A stretch of 64,000 bases of DNA, taken from assembly GCF_009725995.1 (NCBI RefSeq), contig NZ_RCNS01000002.1:186001-250000 (forward strand). Reading direction: 5' to 3'. The notes beneath the pieces were generated by a model. That model saw only the letters and a program-made list of their open reading frames with translations, was not told where the DNA came from and searched no databases. Both the position numbers and the translations under genes were made by a program. Below, piece by piece: positions 52,414-61,578 of this stretch. Positions within the stretch are counted from its first letter, which is position 1, and each line of letters opens with the position of its first letter. This DNA is from Zobellia laminariae. GTDB taxonomy: Bacteria; Bacteroidota; Bacteroidia; Flavobacteriales; Flavobacteriaceae.

Positions 52414-54657
52414 CTATTTTAACCACGAGCGGATTAGGACCGGCAATAAGAGCAAGTCTAATACCAAAGCTGTTAAAAGGGTTACACTTACCAATAAACC
52501 AATGGTTACGCTAGGTGCGTGATCAGAGAACAGCAATATTAAAAAGCCAAAGAACAGCGTCATGGTTGTTATAATCAACGCTCTACCTGTCTCCGCAAAA
52601 GTAATATCAAGCGCAGCTTCCTTATCCAATCCTTTATCCCTACACAATTTATACCTTCCTAAAAAGTGAATAGTATCATCTACCGCAATACCAAATACAA
52701 TGGCAAAAACAACAGAAATAGTAGATTCTAGCGGGATATTCAAATAGCCCAACAAAGCTCCGGCAAATAGAAGCGGAACCAAATTTGGAAGTAAAGAAAT
52801 CAACAGTAGTTTAAAGTTCTTAAAAAGTAGTGCCATAATAAGCGCAACCATTAATAATCCCGCTAAAAGGCCGGTTATTAAGCTTTCCTGTATGTAATAT
52901 GAGTTTTTGTCTAAAAGTACACCGCTTCCCGTTAATTTGAATTTTACCTGAGAGGAATCTGTTCGTGTTGCGGTAAAATTATCAAACCTTTTGTAAAGTT
53001 GGTTCAAGGTATCTGTACCAACATCCAATACCCTAGCTCTTATGCGTGATTTTGTCTCGTTTTTATTTACGAATTTCCCATACTGTTTACGAGCCATTTT
53101 TTTTATGTCTCCTTGGTAAATCTCAAAAGTTTTTTTTGTCTTTTGGCAGGGTGAAATAATCGGTTTGTTTAAGTTGTGAGCTTTGTTCAGAGCTTTGTAC
53201 AGGGTAGAAACGGATTGAATATTTCTTATGGGCGACTCGGATTTTAATTGATTTTCAGCAAGTTCTATTTGTTTAATCACTTCAAAATCAGATATTTTAC
53301 TGGTGCCTTGGGTCATTACAGCAACTTCCAACGGTCTAAAACCTGAGTAGCTATCTTGAAAGAATTTAAAATCGGTTGCAATTGGGCTGTTGGTTGGTAA
53401 GCTCTCCTTTATTTGATAGTTGGTGTCAATTAATGTAGTTCCATAGGCACAGATAAATGTGAATATCAAACTAATGTATAGAATGGGTTTGTGTCTTTTC
53501 TTTGTGAAATTATTTATACCGGACAGCAGCTTGGGCCATTTTGTTGATACTTCTTTCTTTGGTAATAATTGCTCTTTCTTTGGAAGCAATATGAGCGCAC
53601 TGGTTAAGAAAATGACCGTAATAAATGCTGTTAAGACTCCTAAAGCGGCATTCATACCAAAATCACTTATACTACTGGATTTTGAGGTTAAAAGAGAAGC
53701 AAATCCTATTGCGGTAGTTACCGAGGTCAATAACGTTGAGGTTCCAACCTCTTTTAATGTGGATAAAAGGGCGTTCTCTTTGGTTAGCCCAGTTTTAAGT
53801 TTACTCAAATAATCATCTACGATATGGATTACGTCAGAAGTACCCACAATGAGCATTAAAATAGGGTAGAAGGCGGCCATAGCGTTCAGTTCCTTTCCTA
53901 ATACGGACAGTAGTCCTAAAAAGAGAAAAAGTGCTATCGTTATAGAAAAAAGTGAAATAAGAACAATTAGTATTCTGCGGTAAATTAATAACAGCACAAT
54001 AAATATGAGCAGAATAGAAGCAATGCTACTTACAATAACTTCGTGCTTCTGCATAGCTACAATAGCCTCATAGAAATAGGAGCGTCCTAATAAATGGTGG
54101 TTTTTTAAATTGTGTTTATCCAGTAATGCCCTAACCTTGGTCAATAGAATAATACTTTGCGCGTAATCTAATTTGTTCTCTGTTTCTAATGCGAGTACTA
54201 AAGACGTGGCTTTTTCATCTATTAGTGCATTTACGTATAGATTGTCTTCTCTTATTTTATTAAGGTCAGACGTGTACTTAGTGGAATCGTTAAGGTGTAT
54301 GATAGGAAGTTTTGTGTAACCAAACGAGGTCTTTAATGGATAGAAAAGTGTTGTAAGCGATTGTGATTCGGTTACGAACGGAAGCTCCCGTGCTTCTTTG
54401 GAAAGGGCATCAAACCGTTGCAAAAAATCTTGATTAAAAACAGTGGAATCATTCTCTACGGCAATGAGTAGAAAATTATCATCTGTACCAAATTCTTCTA
54501 TAAACTGGTTGTAAAATACAAGGTCAGGGTCTCCTTCTGGAAAAAATTGACTAAAGTCAAAAGAGAATTTCAAATTGCCCAAGGACAATACCGCCAATAC
54601 ACTTAGTACACCAAAAATAATAAGTACGGTTTTCTTTAAAGCAAGTAATTTATGCAT
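52414..54657 (-). CDS. RND-superfamily transporter (MMPL/HpnN-like)
   Basis: 747-residue inner-membrane exporter with the duplicated RND layout: one N-terminal helix, a large periplasmic loop, five helices (about 200-360), a second helix, a second periplasmic loop (about 420-600) and five terminal helices. The start KFSFDFSQFFPEGDPDLVFYNQF and the conserved GTSDVIHIVDDYL and FGIAVDDTIHFLGRY, where Asp residues fall in the transport helices, are typical of the MMPL/SSD-type branch that moves lipids or hopanoids. Substrate unknown. Divergent from a BamA-like barrel protein. Confidence 0.9.
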   Translation of the reverse strand: MHKLLALKKTVLIIFGVLSVLAVLSLGNLKFSFDFSQFFPEGDPDLVFYNQFIEEFGTDDNFLLIAVENDSTVFNQDFLQRFDALSKEARELPFVTESQSLTTLFYPLKTSFGYTKLPIIHLNDSTKYTSDLNKIREDNLYVNALIDEKATSLVLALETENKLDYAQSIILLTKVRALLDKHNLKNHHLLGRSYFYEAIVAMQKHEVIVSSIASILLIFIVLLLIYRRILIVLISLFSITIALFLFLGLLSVLGKELNAMAAFYPILMLIVGTSDVIHIVDDYLSKLKTGLTKENALLSTLKEVGTSTLLTSVTTAIGFASLLTSKSSSISDFGMNAALGVLTAFITVIFLTSALILLPKKEQLLPKKEVSTKWPKLLSGINNFTKKRHKPILYISLIFTFICAYGTTLIDTNYQIKESLPTNSPIATDFKFFQDSYSGFRPLEVAVMTQGTSKISDFEVIKQIELAENQLKSESPIRNIQSVSTLYKALNKAHNLNKPIISPCQKTKKTFEIYQGDIKKMARKQYGKFVNKNETKSRIRARVLDVGTDTLNQLYKRFDNFTATRTDSSQVKFKLTGSGVLLDKNSYYIQESLITGLLAGLLMVALIMALLFKNFKLLLISLLPNLVPLLFAGALLGYLNIPLESTISVVFAIVFGIAVDDTIHFLGRYKLCRDKGLDKEAALDITFAETGRALIITTMTLFFGFLILLFSDHAPSVTIGLLVSVTLLTALVLDLLLLPVLIRSWLK

Positions 54658-54752
54658 ATGGAATATAGGTTCTTCAAATACGGTGCTAAATTACCCCATC
54701 ATAAACGATTATCAATTACTTTTTAAAAACTTAAGGTATCCTTAAAAAAAGA

Positions 54753-55853
54753 ATGACCAACTCAAAGAAAATAATACCGTTATTACTACTTTGTTTTTGC
54801 ATGAGCTCCATTATGGCTCAAGAGAAGAAGCAAACTAGTCAGGACTCCATTGTAAAACATTTAAAAATTTCTGCTTTTCCTGTAGCTTTTTATACACCCG
54901 AAACGGCTTTTGGCTTCGGAGGTATTGGTATTGCCAACTTTTGGCTAAAAAATGAAAAAAGGGAGACCAGACCTTCTTCATTACAATTGGGAGTCAGTTA
55001 TACCACAAAAAGTCAAATTTTAGTTTACATGCCTTTTGAATTTTATAAGGATGATGAAAAATGGCGCTTATTGGGAGAGCTTGGTTTTTATAAGTATTTC
55101 TACAACTTTTTTGGAGTAGGAATAGATAGCAAAGAGGAAGATGAAGAAGTTTATGAAGTAACTTTTCCTAGAGCGCGATTGGCTTTAATGCGCGAAGTGT
55201 GGCCCAACCTTTACTTAGGTCTGGGATATGAGTTTGACAACTTCAGTAGTTTAAAAATTGAAGAAGGTGGAATTCTAGAAGCTTCAGATGTGCGAGGAAA
55301 GCAGGACGGAACAGTTTCTAATATTGGGTTACAAGCTTTTTATGATACTAGAGATAATATCTTTTTCCCAACTAAAGGATTTTATATACAAGCAAACGTA
55401 TTTACCTCTAGCAAAATCCTGGGTTCTAGTTTTGAATATTCAAAATTCGAATTGGATAATCGCTATTATCAAAAAGTAGGAAAAAAGCAGGTAATTGCTG
55501 CCAATTTGTTTTTAGGTAGTAGTAGTAAGAGTACGCCGTTTTATGATTTGTTTTACTTGGGTTCTGATAGAACTAGAGGTATTAATAATAGAAGATTTCA
55601 AGATAATTCTGAGTTAAGTATGGCGCTAGAATATAGATTTCCTATTGCAGGTAGATTTGGAGGAGCTGTTTTTGGTTCTTCAGGTACGGTTGCTCCGGCT
55701 TTTAAAAGCCTTTCTTCTTCCGCTTATAAAAACTCAGCAGGTTTAGGACTAAGATATATCATCAATAAAAGAGATGGCGTTCGTATACGTGCAGATTATG
55801 GCATGTCTAGCGAAGGTGGTAACTTTTATTTTACCATAAAAGAGGCATTTTAA
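54753..55853 (+). CDS. BamA/TamA-family (surface antigen D15-type) outer-membrane protein without POTRA domains
   Basis: 366 residues with signal peptide (LLLLCFCMSSIMAQ). The mature protein is a barrel: GLGYEFDNFS, AFYDTRDNIFFPTKGFYIQ (a D15 hallmark), the RTRGINNRRF turn, EYRFPIAG, and GLGLRYIINKRDGVRIRADYG (the late D15 signature, read in two halves). There is no room for POTRA domains, so it is a reduced member rather than BamA itself. Possible transport or secretion pore; may cooperate with the divergent RND transporter. Convergent with DUF547. Confidence 0.88.
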   Translation: MTNSKKIIPLLLLCFCMSSIMAQEKKQTSQDSIVKHLKISAFPVAFYTPETAFGFGGIGIANFWLKNEKRETRPSSLQLGVSYTTKSQILVYMPFEFYKDDEKWRLLGELGFYKYFYNFFGVGIDSKEEDEEVYEVTFPRARLALMREVWPNLYLGLGYEFDNFSSLKIEEGGILEASDVRGKQDGTVSNIGLQAFYDTRDNIFFPTKGFYIQANVFTSSKILGSSFEYSKFELDNRYYQKVGKKQVIAANLFLGSSSKSTPFYDLFYLGSDRTRGINNRRFQDNSELSMALEYRFPIAGRFGGAVFGSSGTVAPAFKSLSSSAYKNSAGLGLRYIINKRDGVRIRADYGMSSEGGNFYFTIKEAF

Positions 55854-55862
55854 GTAAAGAGT

Positions 55863-56651
55863 CTAAAGATCTATCCAGTTATCTAAGTCCAAAGTCCAAT
55901 CGTAACTTTTATAGTTCAGGTCAATGTTCTTAGTAGTTGGTATGATATCAAATTCCTTTAAAATATCTTTCACTCCGCTTTTACATCCAAAATCACCTCT
56001 AAACCAGCTAAATAAAGATGTTACATATACTTCTCCGGTTTCCTTGTTATAAGTAGATGTCTTACTCAAATAAGCGGCTGTACCTTTATTCAGTTGCTCA
56101 TTTAAAGTGTCTGCGTTATATATAGCAACAGGAGGGCAATCCTTTGCTCCACAGTTTAAGGCAAAATGTACACGATATTCTCTATTATCTACTCTTAGTT
56201 TTCTTTCAAATTTATTCGGGAACCATTTTCTAATCATACCAAGACCAAGTTTCCATTGCGACTTTCTAATAATACCGTGTTCAATTTTTTCAAAAGAAAT
56301 AAGTCTGCCGGCAATAGGTAGCTGTTCAGAGCTGAAAAATGTGCCTCGGTCATCATATTTTTCTGGGTTTTCAGATAAAACCACTTGAATGTATGCGTTG
56401 TAAACATTAATCCAAAAGGCAAGTTTCTTTTCATTTGTATCTAGACCCACTTCTAGTTCTTCTAGTGTTGTACTGTATAACTGCGCCCTTAGTTCATTGG
56501 TGTCTTGATTGTTGCGTACCCGTGTTAAAAAATTCTCCGAAAGGGAATTAAGGTCCAAAACTTCACTAGTAGCCATTTGCCCATATGAAGGAAAAATCGA
56601 TAATACTAGTAGGAATAAAATAACAGGATATTTATATTTGATTGCGCTCAT
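55863..56651 (-). CDS. DUF547-family exported protein
   Basis: 262 residues with signal peptide (LFLLVLSIFPSYGQM). The domain has the expected landmarks: KLAFWINVYNAYIQ, RLISFEKIEHGIIR, VHFALNCGAKDCPPV and a C-terminal FSWFRGDFG. Gene is divergent from a glycosyltransferase (165 bases) and convergent with the BamA-like gene. Its biochemical function is unknown. In other bacteria DUF547 genes are frequently next to TIGR04283 glycosyltransferases (recalled, not checked). Confidence 0.9.
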   Translation of the reverse strand: MSAIKYKYPVILFLLVLSIFPSYGQMATSEVLDLNSLSENFLTRVRNNQDTNELRAQLYSTTLEELEVGLDTNEKKLAFWINVYNAYIQVVLSENPEKYDDRGTFFSSEQLPIAGRLISFEKIEHGIIRKSQWKLGLGMIRKWFPNKFERKLRVDNREYRVHFALNCGAKDCPPVAIYNADTLNEQLNKGTAAYLSKTSTYNKETGEVYVTSLFSWFRGDFGCKSGVKDILKEFDIIPTTKNIDLNYKSYDWTLDLDNWIDL

Positions 56652-56816
56652 GGATTATGCTTTAGAGTTGTAATATTGCTATATACGTAATAGTACATGC
56701 CGAGGTTTTGTCGATTTTTTTTTGAAACCTTTCTTTTAAAGTTACGTAGATGTGTTTGACAAGGGTAACTTTATTAAAGTTTTAATTTATCCCTTGAAGA
56801 ATTTCTAAAAGACACT

Positions 56817-57527
56817 ATGATATCTATTATTATTCCTGCGCATAATGAAAGACAAAATCTTTCTCAACTACTGCCAATGCTTAATTCTGAAGCTAGTAGC
56901 GTAGTTTTTGAAGTACTTGTTATGTTGTCTTGTGATAGTGCAGATGGCTCTGGAAATTTGGAGGTGGCGTCTAATGTAAAATTCGTTAATTGCCAAGGAA
57001 AAGGAAGGTCTGTACAAATGAATACGGGGGCATCTATGGCTTTGGGTAACGTGTTGGTTTTTTTGCATGCAGATGTGAGGCCACCTGTTTCTTTTCTAAA
57101 TGATATAGAAAAGACTTTAAATGAGGATTACGAGGCTGGTTTTTTCTCGTATCGATTTGATAAGGAAAGTTTTTGGTTGGATATAAATGCTTCCTTTACA
57201 GCTAAGGATGGTATTTTCACAGGAGGAGGAGACCAGTGTCTTTTTATTAAAAAGCAAACTTTTGAGAATCTTGGCAAATTTGATGAAAATCAAACGCTAA
57301 TGGAAGATTTTGAGTTTTTCAAGCGAATGAAAAGAAACAAAATACCTTATAAGATTATAAATAACGATTTGATTGTTTCTGCAAGAAAGTATGAAAGTAA
57401 CTCATACCTGCGCGTAAACCTTTCTAATTTTTTACTTGTAGTCTTATTTAAATTGGGGATTTCTTCGGAAACACTGAAATCCATACATAACAAACTTCTC
57501 AAATTACCTTATCAGCATAACACCTAA
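56817..57527 (+). CDS. Family-2 glycosyltransferase of the TIGR04283 (rSAM/selenodomain-associated) type
   Basis: 236 residues, GT-A fold. MISIIIPAHNERQNLSQLL is the nucleotide-binding start; GKGRSVQMNTGASMALGNVLVF and FLHADVRPP correspond to the GRA.QMN.GA and LHAD motifs of TIGR04283, and GGGDQCLFIKK with LMEDFEFF to its GDQ and EDV motifs. The closest described relatives join sugars in arsenosugar-type or unusual lipid biosynthesis. AACTTTATTAAAGTT, a 15-base palindrome at 56767-56781, lies in the promoter region. It starts an operon with the VOC gene nine bases downstream. Confidence 0.85.
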   Translation: MISIIIPAHNERQNLSQLLPMLNSEASSVVFEVLVMLSCDSADGSGNLEVASNVKFVNCQGKGRSVQMNTGASMALGNVLVFLHADVRPPVSFLNDIEKTLNEDYEAGFFSYRFDKESFWLDINASFTAKDGIFTGGGDQCLFIKKQTFENLGKFDENQTLMEDFEFFKRMKRNKIPYKIINNDLIVSARKYESNSYLRVNLSNFLLVVLFKLGISSETLKSIHNKLLKLPYQHNT

Positions 57528-57536
57528 TTTTTTAGC

Positions 57537-58625
57537 ATGCAGAAAATCATAAACGGAATTCAACAGATAGGTATTGGCGTTACAGATGTAAAAGCTGTTT
57601 TCAACTGGTACCGTGCCCATTTGGGTTTTGATATAATGGTTTTTAATGATTTGGCTACCGCCAATCTAATGACGCAATATACTGCGGGTAACGCAGAACA
57701 ACGGCAGGCAATTTTAGCATTGAATATGACCGGTGGCGGGGGACTAGAAATCTGGCAGTTTAAAAATAGAGAACCACAGCCACCAATACATCCCGTTCAA
57801 TTTGGTGATTTAGGAATTAACGCAATTAAAATTCGTTCGGGTAGAATAAAGGAAATACATAAAACGCTTACTGATGCAGAGGCTACAGAGTTGTCTGAGA
57901 TACTACTCGATAATCATTTTTACTTTAAAGACCCTTGGGGAAACCAAGTACAAGTAGTTGATGAACAGTACAAGTTTGTTAAAAATGAAGGAGACTCCGG
58001 AGGAATATTAGGTGTTATAATTGGTGTTTCTGATATGGATGCTTCACTTTATTTTTATAATAAATTATTGGGGTATGATACGGTTGTAAGTGATTCATCT
58101 GGTGTTTTTAAGGAGTTATCAAATGGGCATAGTAATAATTTCAGGAGAGTTTTGCTAACACGAAGTAACAGACATTCAGGTGGTTTTGGACAACTTTATG
58201 GTCCATCTCAAATAGAATTGATACAGGCACTAGACAGAGTTCCGAACGCTATATTTAAAGATAGACTTTGGGGAGATTTGGGTTTTATACACCTTTGTTT
58301 TGATGTCTCTGGTTTAAATTTTCTCAGAGATGAGGCAAAAGAAGCAGGTCATTCTTTTACAGTAGATAGCGCCAATAGTTTTGATATGGGTGACGCTGCA
58401 GGAAGGTTTGCTTATATGGAAGATCCAGACGGAACATTGGTTGAACTAGTGGAAACCCACCGCGTTCCTGTTTTTAAGAAGTTGGGTGTATTCATAAATT
58501 TAAAAACACGGAATCCTCAAAAACCCTTGCCAAAGTGGATGGTTAAATTAATGGCGGTTCACAAGGTGAAAAAAAGATTTATAAGTCGTTTTTGGTCTTT
58601 TAGACTAACCAAGGGACACAAATAA
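57537..58625 (+). CDS. Two-domain VOC (glyoxalase/dioxygenase superfamily) protein
   Basis: 362 residues holding two vicinal-oxygen-chelate domains, about 1-140 (IQQIGIGVTDVKAVFNWYRAHLGFD, DPWGNQVQVVDEQY) and about 155-310 (GVIIGVSDMDASLYFYNKLLGYD, FIHLCFDVSGL, YMEDPDGTLVELVETHRVP), followed by a basic C-terminal tail. Possible metal ligands are His/Glu in the second domain, while the first lacks the initial His. The enzyme class is not evident; lyase or dioxygenase are both possible. Co-transcribed with the glycosyltransferase; a strong terminator follows. Confidence 0.85.
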   Translation: MQKIINGIQQIGIGVTDVKAVFNWYRAHLGFDIMVFNDLATANLMTQYTAGNAEQRQAILALNMTGGGGLEIWQFKNREPQPPIHPVQFGDLGINAIKIRSGRIKEIHKTLTDAEATELSEILLDNHFYFKDPWGNQVQVVDEQYKFVKNEGDSGGILGVIIGVSDMDASLYFYNKLLGYDTVVSDSSGVFKELSNGHSNNFRRVLLTRSNRHSGGFGQLYGPSQIELIQALDRVPNAIFKDRLWGDLGFIHLCFDVSGLNFLRDEAKEAGHSFTVDSANSFDMGDAAGRFAYMEDPDGTLVELVETHRVPVFKKLGVFINLKTRNPQKPLPKWMVKLMAVHKVKKRFISRFWSFRLTKGHK

Positions 58626-58658
58626 AAAGAGCTTTACATTTTAATGTAAAGCTCTTTT
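58625..58658. terminator. Bidirectional terminator between VOC and anti-sigma genes
   Basis: Perfect 16-bp stem AAAAGAGCTTTACATT/AATGTAAAGCTCTTTT with a two-base loop, between convergent stops at 58625 and 58679. It works symmetrically. Confidence 0.9.
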
Positions 58659-58678
58659 AAGTTTAAGTGATAATTCTG

Positions 58679-59482
58679 TTAGGAAGAAGCAACTGCTCCT
58701 AAGGTGTACAGTTGTTCTAGATTTGGTGATTCACTACCACCCGCAGGCTCAAGTGTAATACCAAAAGCTTCCGTTTCATTTGGATTATCCAGTGTAAAAA
58801 TTTTGTTTTCATCTTCAATGAAATCTTTCAAAAGCCCCATACTTGTTGGTGTTAAAGGGTCTAACTTAAGAGACCATACTTGGTATACCATACCATCTGG
58901 TGGTTCCGGTAATCCTTGGGCATCTATATATACCTTGTCTTCTTTTTTGTTCCAATATACTTTTGCATATGAAGTAGGGGATACCTCTTGGCCGCCTAAC
59001 GGAGTTAAGGTTATGTCTTTATCCCTCAATTTGTTTAATAATTCGTTGCTGCTTGCCAATGACCCGCGTGCCTCAAAGATCTGTTGTTCCAAAATTTGCT
59101 TCTGTTGTTCAACAACATTAATGTCTGACTTAAGTTGTGTATTTTCATTATAGAACCACGCAACACCAACACTCAATAAAATGGCTGCGGCCCAACCTGT
59201 ATAGGTACTCCAATTAGATTTCTCTTTAGGAAACTGAACAACCTTAGTATCTTTTCTTTCTCCAATACGAACTTTAACGTCGTCAAATCCTTTTCTTTTG
59301 GCCATTTTGGGAGCAACCGATTTGGTCAACTCTAAGATAGATGCTTCTATAGCCAAAATCTCTTCTCGTATTTCAGGGTACTCGCGAGCATACTGAAATA
59401 CTTCCACATTTTGTTCTTCCGTGAGCGTTCCCGCTACGTAGAGTTCCAAAATTCCCGATGCTATGTATTTATCTACTTCCAT
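58679..59482 (-). CDS. Anti-sigma factor, RskA-like
   Basis: 267-residue membrane anti-sigma factor. A cytoplasmic N-terminal helix bundle (ILELYVAGTLTEEQNVEVFQYAREYPEIR, in two halves) binds the sigma factor; one transmembrane helix lies at about 95-112 (YTGWAAAILLSVGVAWFY); the periplasmic part begins with a coiled coil (QLKSDINVVEQQKQILEQQI) and ends in the RskA C-terminal domain (MVYQVWSLKLDPLTPTSMG, ITLEPAGGSESP). Its coding region overlaps the sigma factor by ten bases, so production is coupled. Likely releases the sigma factor on envelope or redox stress. Confidence 0.92.
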   Translation of the reverse strand: MEVDKYIASGILELYVAGTLTEEQNVEVFQYAREYPEIREEILAIEASILELTKSVAPKMAKRKGFDDVKVRIGERKDTKVVQFPKEKSNWSTYTGWAAAILLSVGVAWFYNENTQLKSDINVVEQQKQILEQQIFEARGSLASSNELLNKLRDKDITLTPLGGQEVSPTSYAKVYWNKKEDKVYIDAQGLPEPPDGMVYQVWSLKLDPLTPTSMGLLKDFIEDENKIFTLDNPNETEAFGITLEPAGGSESPNLEQLYTLGAVASS

Positions 59483-60021
59483 TCTAACGTAACATTTTTC
59501 CGTAGTTGAGAAATACAGCTTCTATTTCTTGTTTTTACGGTACCTAGTGGAATATCTAGCTCTTGAGATGCTTCTGTTTGGGTATATCCCTTAAAGTAAA
59601 GCATTTCAATAATTTCAAGACATTTTTCCTTTAGGTTGAGTACTAATTTTTTCAGTGCGGAAGTATCTATTTCTTCTTTGCTTTCTTCGGTACTATCCGG
59701 CCTGTTTAGAATACCTACGAAGTAATCTGCAGACAGGTTCTTTTTTTGGTCTTTAAAGGATTTTGATCGCACTTTATCGATTGCCGCATTACGGGCAATG
59801 TTTAGAATCCACGTAAAAAATCGCCCTTTAGAAGGGTTGTAGCTGTCTGAATTATTCCAGATTTTAGCAAAGACATCTTGAGAAATTTCTTCGGCCAAGC
59901 CTTTGTCCTTCACGATAGTATGAACAACGCCGCAGATATTTTCCCAATACATGTCGTAGAGCTTCTCAAAAGCTAGGATGTCCTTTTTTTGGAAGCGAAC
60001 AACCAATGTATCTAAATCCAT
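59473..60021 (-). CDS. ECF-type RNA polymerase sigma factor
   Basis: 182-residue extracytoplasmic-function sigma factor. Region 2 is FEKLYDMYWENICGVVHTIVKD, EEISQDVFAKIWNN and FTWILNIARNAAIDKVRS; region 4 is LEIIEMLYFKGYTQTEASQEL and IPLGTVKTRNRSCISQLRK. It belongs near the SigK group that pairs with RskA anti-sigma factors. Co-transcribed with the anti-sigma gene (ten-base overlap). The neighbouring sodC and yceI-like genes on the same strand may be targets, but they have separate terminators. Confidence 0.95.
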   Translation of the reverse strand: MDLDTLVVRFQKKDILAFEKLYDMYWENICGVVHTIVKDKGLAEEISQDVFAKIWNNSDSYNPSKGRFFTWILNIARNAAIDKVRSKSFKDQKKNLSADYFVGILNRPDSTEESKEEIDTSALKKLVLNLKEKCLEIIEMLYFKGYTQTEASQELDIPLGTVKTRNRSCISQLRKNVTLEWK

Positions 60022-60051
60022 ATTTTCTTTAGTGATTCTGTTAAAGATAGA

Positions 60052-60076
60052 AAAAACCGCTCCAGAAAGCGGTTTT
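60052..60076 (-). terminator. Terminator of sodC
   Basis: AAAAACCGCT/AGCGGTTTTT stem with a five-base loop, T-run on the minus strand, 25 bases past the sodC stop and just upstream of the sigma-factor start. Confidence 0.85.
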
Positions 60077-60100
60077 TAAAGTTAAAGTGTAAATGTTATA

Positions 60101-60709
60101 TTATTTGGTAATACCGGCACAGCCTATTCTTGAACCAGCGTCTCCACTTGGTTGAGAAGTAAAATCATCTTGACCTTTATGTACGATTACTGATCTACCT
60201 ATAATGTTCTTATTTTCATCATCACAATCCATACACCATTCGTCCGTAGAAAATTCTACCGTAGCATTACCATCTGCATCAGCTGTGAAGTTTCCTATGT
60301 CACCTTTATGGTATCCTTCTTCTGCTCCCCATTTTCCATGAGGCTCGTCCGTTGGGTTCCAATGTCCACCTGCAGATTTACCGTCGTCAGATGAGCAATC
60401 GGCATTTTCGTGTAAGTGAATAGCATGTGAACCTTCTTCCAGACCAGTAAAAACTGCTTTCATATCAACTTCACCATCTGTTTGGGTAAAAGTAATCTCG
60501 CCGTTCATGTCACTATCGCTTTTGGAAGTCATCATTACGGTAAGGGTCTCGCCCATAACATCATCTTTCATTTCATTAACGTTTGATTCCATTTGGTCCA
60601 CGCTGTTGTTAAGGCCATCTGTTGTTTCGGCCGCGTTCTTTTTGGTTTCTTTACAGTTTACCATCGTCAATGCGAGTATCGCAATAACTCCTATTTTTAT
60701 ATTTTTCAT
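60101..60709 (-). CDS. sodC: Cu-Zn superoxide dismutase, lipoprotein
   Basis: Periplasmic or outer-membrane-bound dismutase of 202 residues with a lipoprotein-like signal (ALTMVNCK, Cys19) and a Gln/Asn/Glu-rich linker. Metal ligands are complete: His98 and His100 (HLHENADC), bridging His116 (GGHWNP), His124, His134 and Asp137 (HKGDIGN), His177 (SVIVHKG). The disulfide pair is Cys105 and Cys197 and the active-site Arg194 is in AGSRIGC. An extra CMDC (159-162) is not usual in the family and may bind metal or form a second disulfide. Confidence 0.95.
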   Translation of the reverse strand: MKNIKIGVIAILALTMVNCKETKKNAAETTDGLNNSVDQMESNVNEMKDDVMGETLTVMMTSKSDSDMNGEITFTQTDGEVDMKAVFTGLEEGSHAIHLHENADCSSDDGKSAGGHWNPTDEPHGKWGAEEGYHKGDIGNFTADADGNATVEFSTDEWCMDCDDENKNIIGRSVIVHKGQDDFTSQPSGDAGSRIGCAGITK

Positions 60710-60823
60710 AATATTGATGTTTTAAGATTTAGGTGAAATGTAATAAGAAATTTAGGGTCTTTCAACCAACATAAGCGTATGCGGCATGATTCTTTTTTAT
60801 TGCGTCAAAAAAATTGCGGGCAC

Positions 60824-60867
60824 AAAAAAAATCCACCTATCAAATTAGATTGATAAGTGGATTTTTT
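60824..60867 (-). terminator. Terminator of the YceI-family gene
   Basis: Stem AAATCCACCTATCAA/TTGATAAGTGGATTT (one mismatch) with a six-base loop and T-run on the minus strand, 45 bases past the stop. Confidence 0.82.
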
Positions 60868-60911
60868 AATTGGAATTTATTGATGAGACTTAACGTCTTC
60901 TCTCTAAAATC

Positions 60912-61550
60912 CTAGTTTTTTTGAAGTAATACTTCTGCATGAACAGCAACTTCGCTCCATGTTTTACTTACACCATCTTTACCAGTGTGTAACGCTTCAC
61001 AAGCTTTGTTTATTGAAGCAACAGCATCAAGAGCATCCCAGTTTTCAAGTTCCATAACACCATCAAAAGTAAGTGCGTTATCAGAAACAGCTTTGTGAGA
61101 AAGTGCTATGTTTTCAGTTTTACCGTTCAAGGTTACGTCAATAGAACATGTATTATCTGCTGCAACCTTAAATACTCCTGAAATAAGTTCTGTGTTGTCC
61201 ATTACACCAAAGAAGAATTCCAAAATTTTTGGGTCTCTTGTTCCAGTAGCATCGTTTGTAAATAAACTGCTTACCGGAATACTGAATTCAGTTCCGTTTA
61301 AAGCTTCAAGAGCAGTATCGCCTTCACCAGCTTTAGTTATGTTTATTTTTTTGAACTGACCACCTACAGGTAACTTATCAGTTGTTTTATAGGCAGTGAA
61401 GCTAACTTTTGTAGAGTCTTGTACCAAGCTATACGTTTCCGTTGCAGCTTGTGCTTCTGTACTCTGTTCTGTGTTTTCTTTTTTGGCATCTTTACAACTA
61501 AAAGCACCAACTAACAGTAGCCCAAGGGCTATAAGTTTAATTTTTTTCAT
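60912..61550 (-). CDS. YceI-family lipoprotein
   Basis: 212 residues with lipoprotein signal (LLLVGAFSC, Cys19) and a Glu/Thr/Ala-rich linker to about 38. The rest is a YceI-like lipocalin fold: KVSFTAYKTTDKLPVGGQFKKI, DPKILEFFFGVMDNTELISG and a C-terminal HAEVLLQKN. YceI proteins bind isoprenoid quinones or amphiphilic lipids. A well-formed promoter lies at 61579-61608; a terminator follows. Role in stress or electron carrier trafficking is inferred. Confidence 0.88.
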   Translation of the reverse strand: MKKIKLIALGLLLVGAFSCKDAKKENTEQSTEAQAATETYSLVQDSTKVSFTAYKTTDKLPVGGQFKKINITKAGEGDTALEALNGTEFSIPVSSLFTNDATGTRDPKILEFFFGVMDNTELISGVFKVAADNTCSIDVTLNGKTENIALSHKAVSDNALTFDGVMELENWDALDAVASINKACEALHTGKDGVSKTWSEVAVHAEVLLQKN

Positions 61551-61578
61551 GTTCCCTGTGAATTTTTAGGTTTCGCCT

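Noticed and set aside
58704..59153. 149-codon open frame on the plus strand
   Set aside because: Antisense to the anti-sigma factor gene, which has clear motifs and overlaps its sigma partner.
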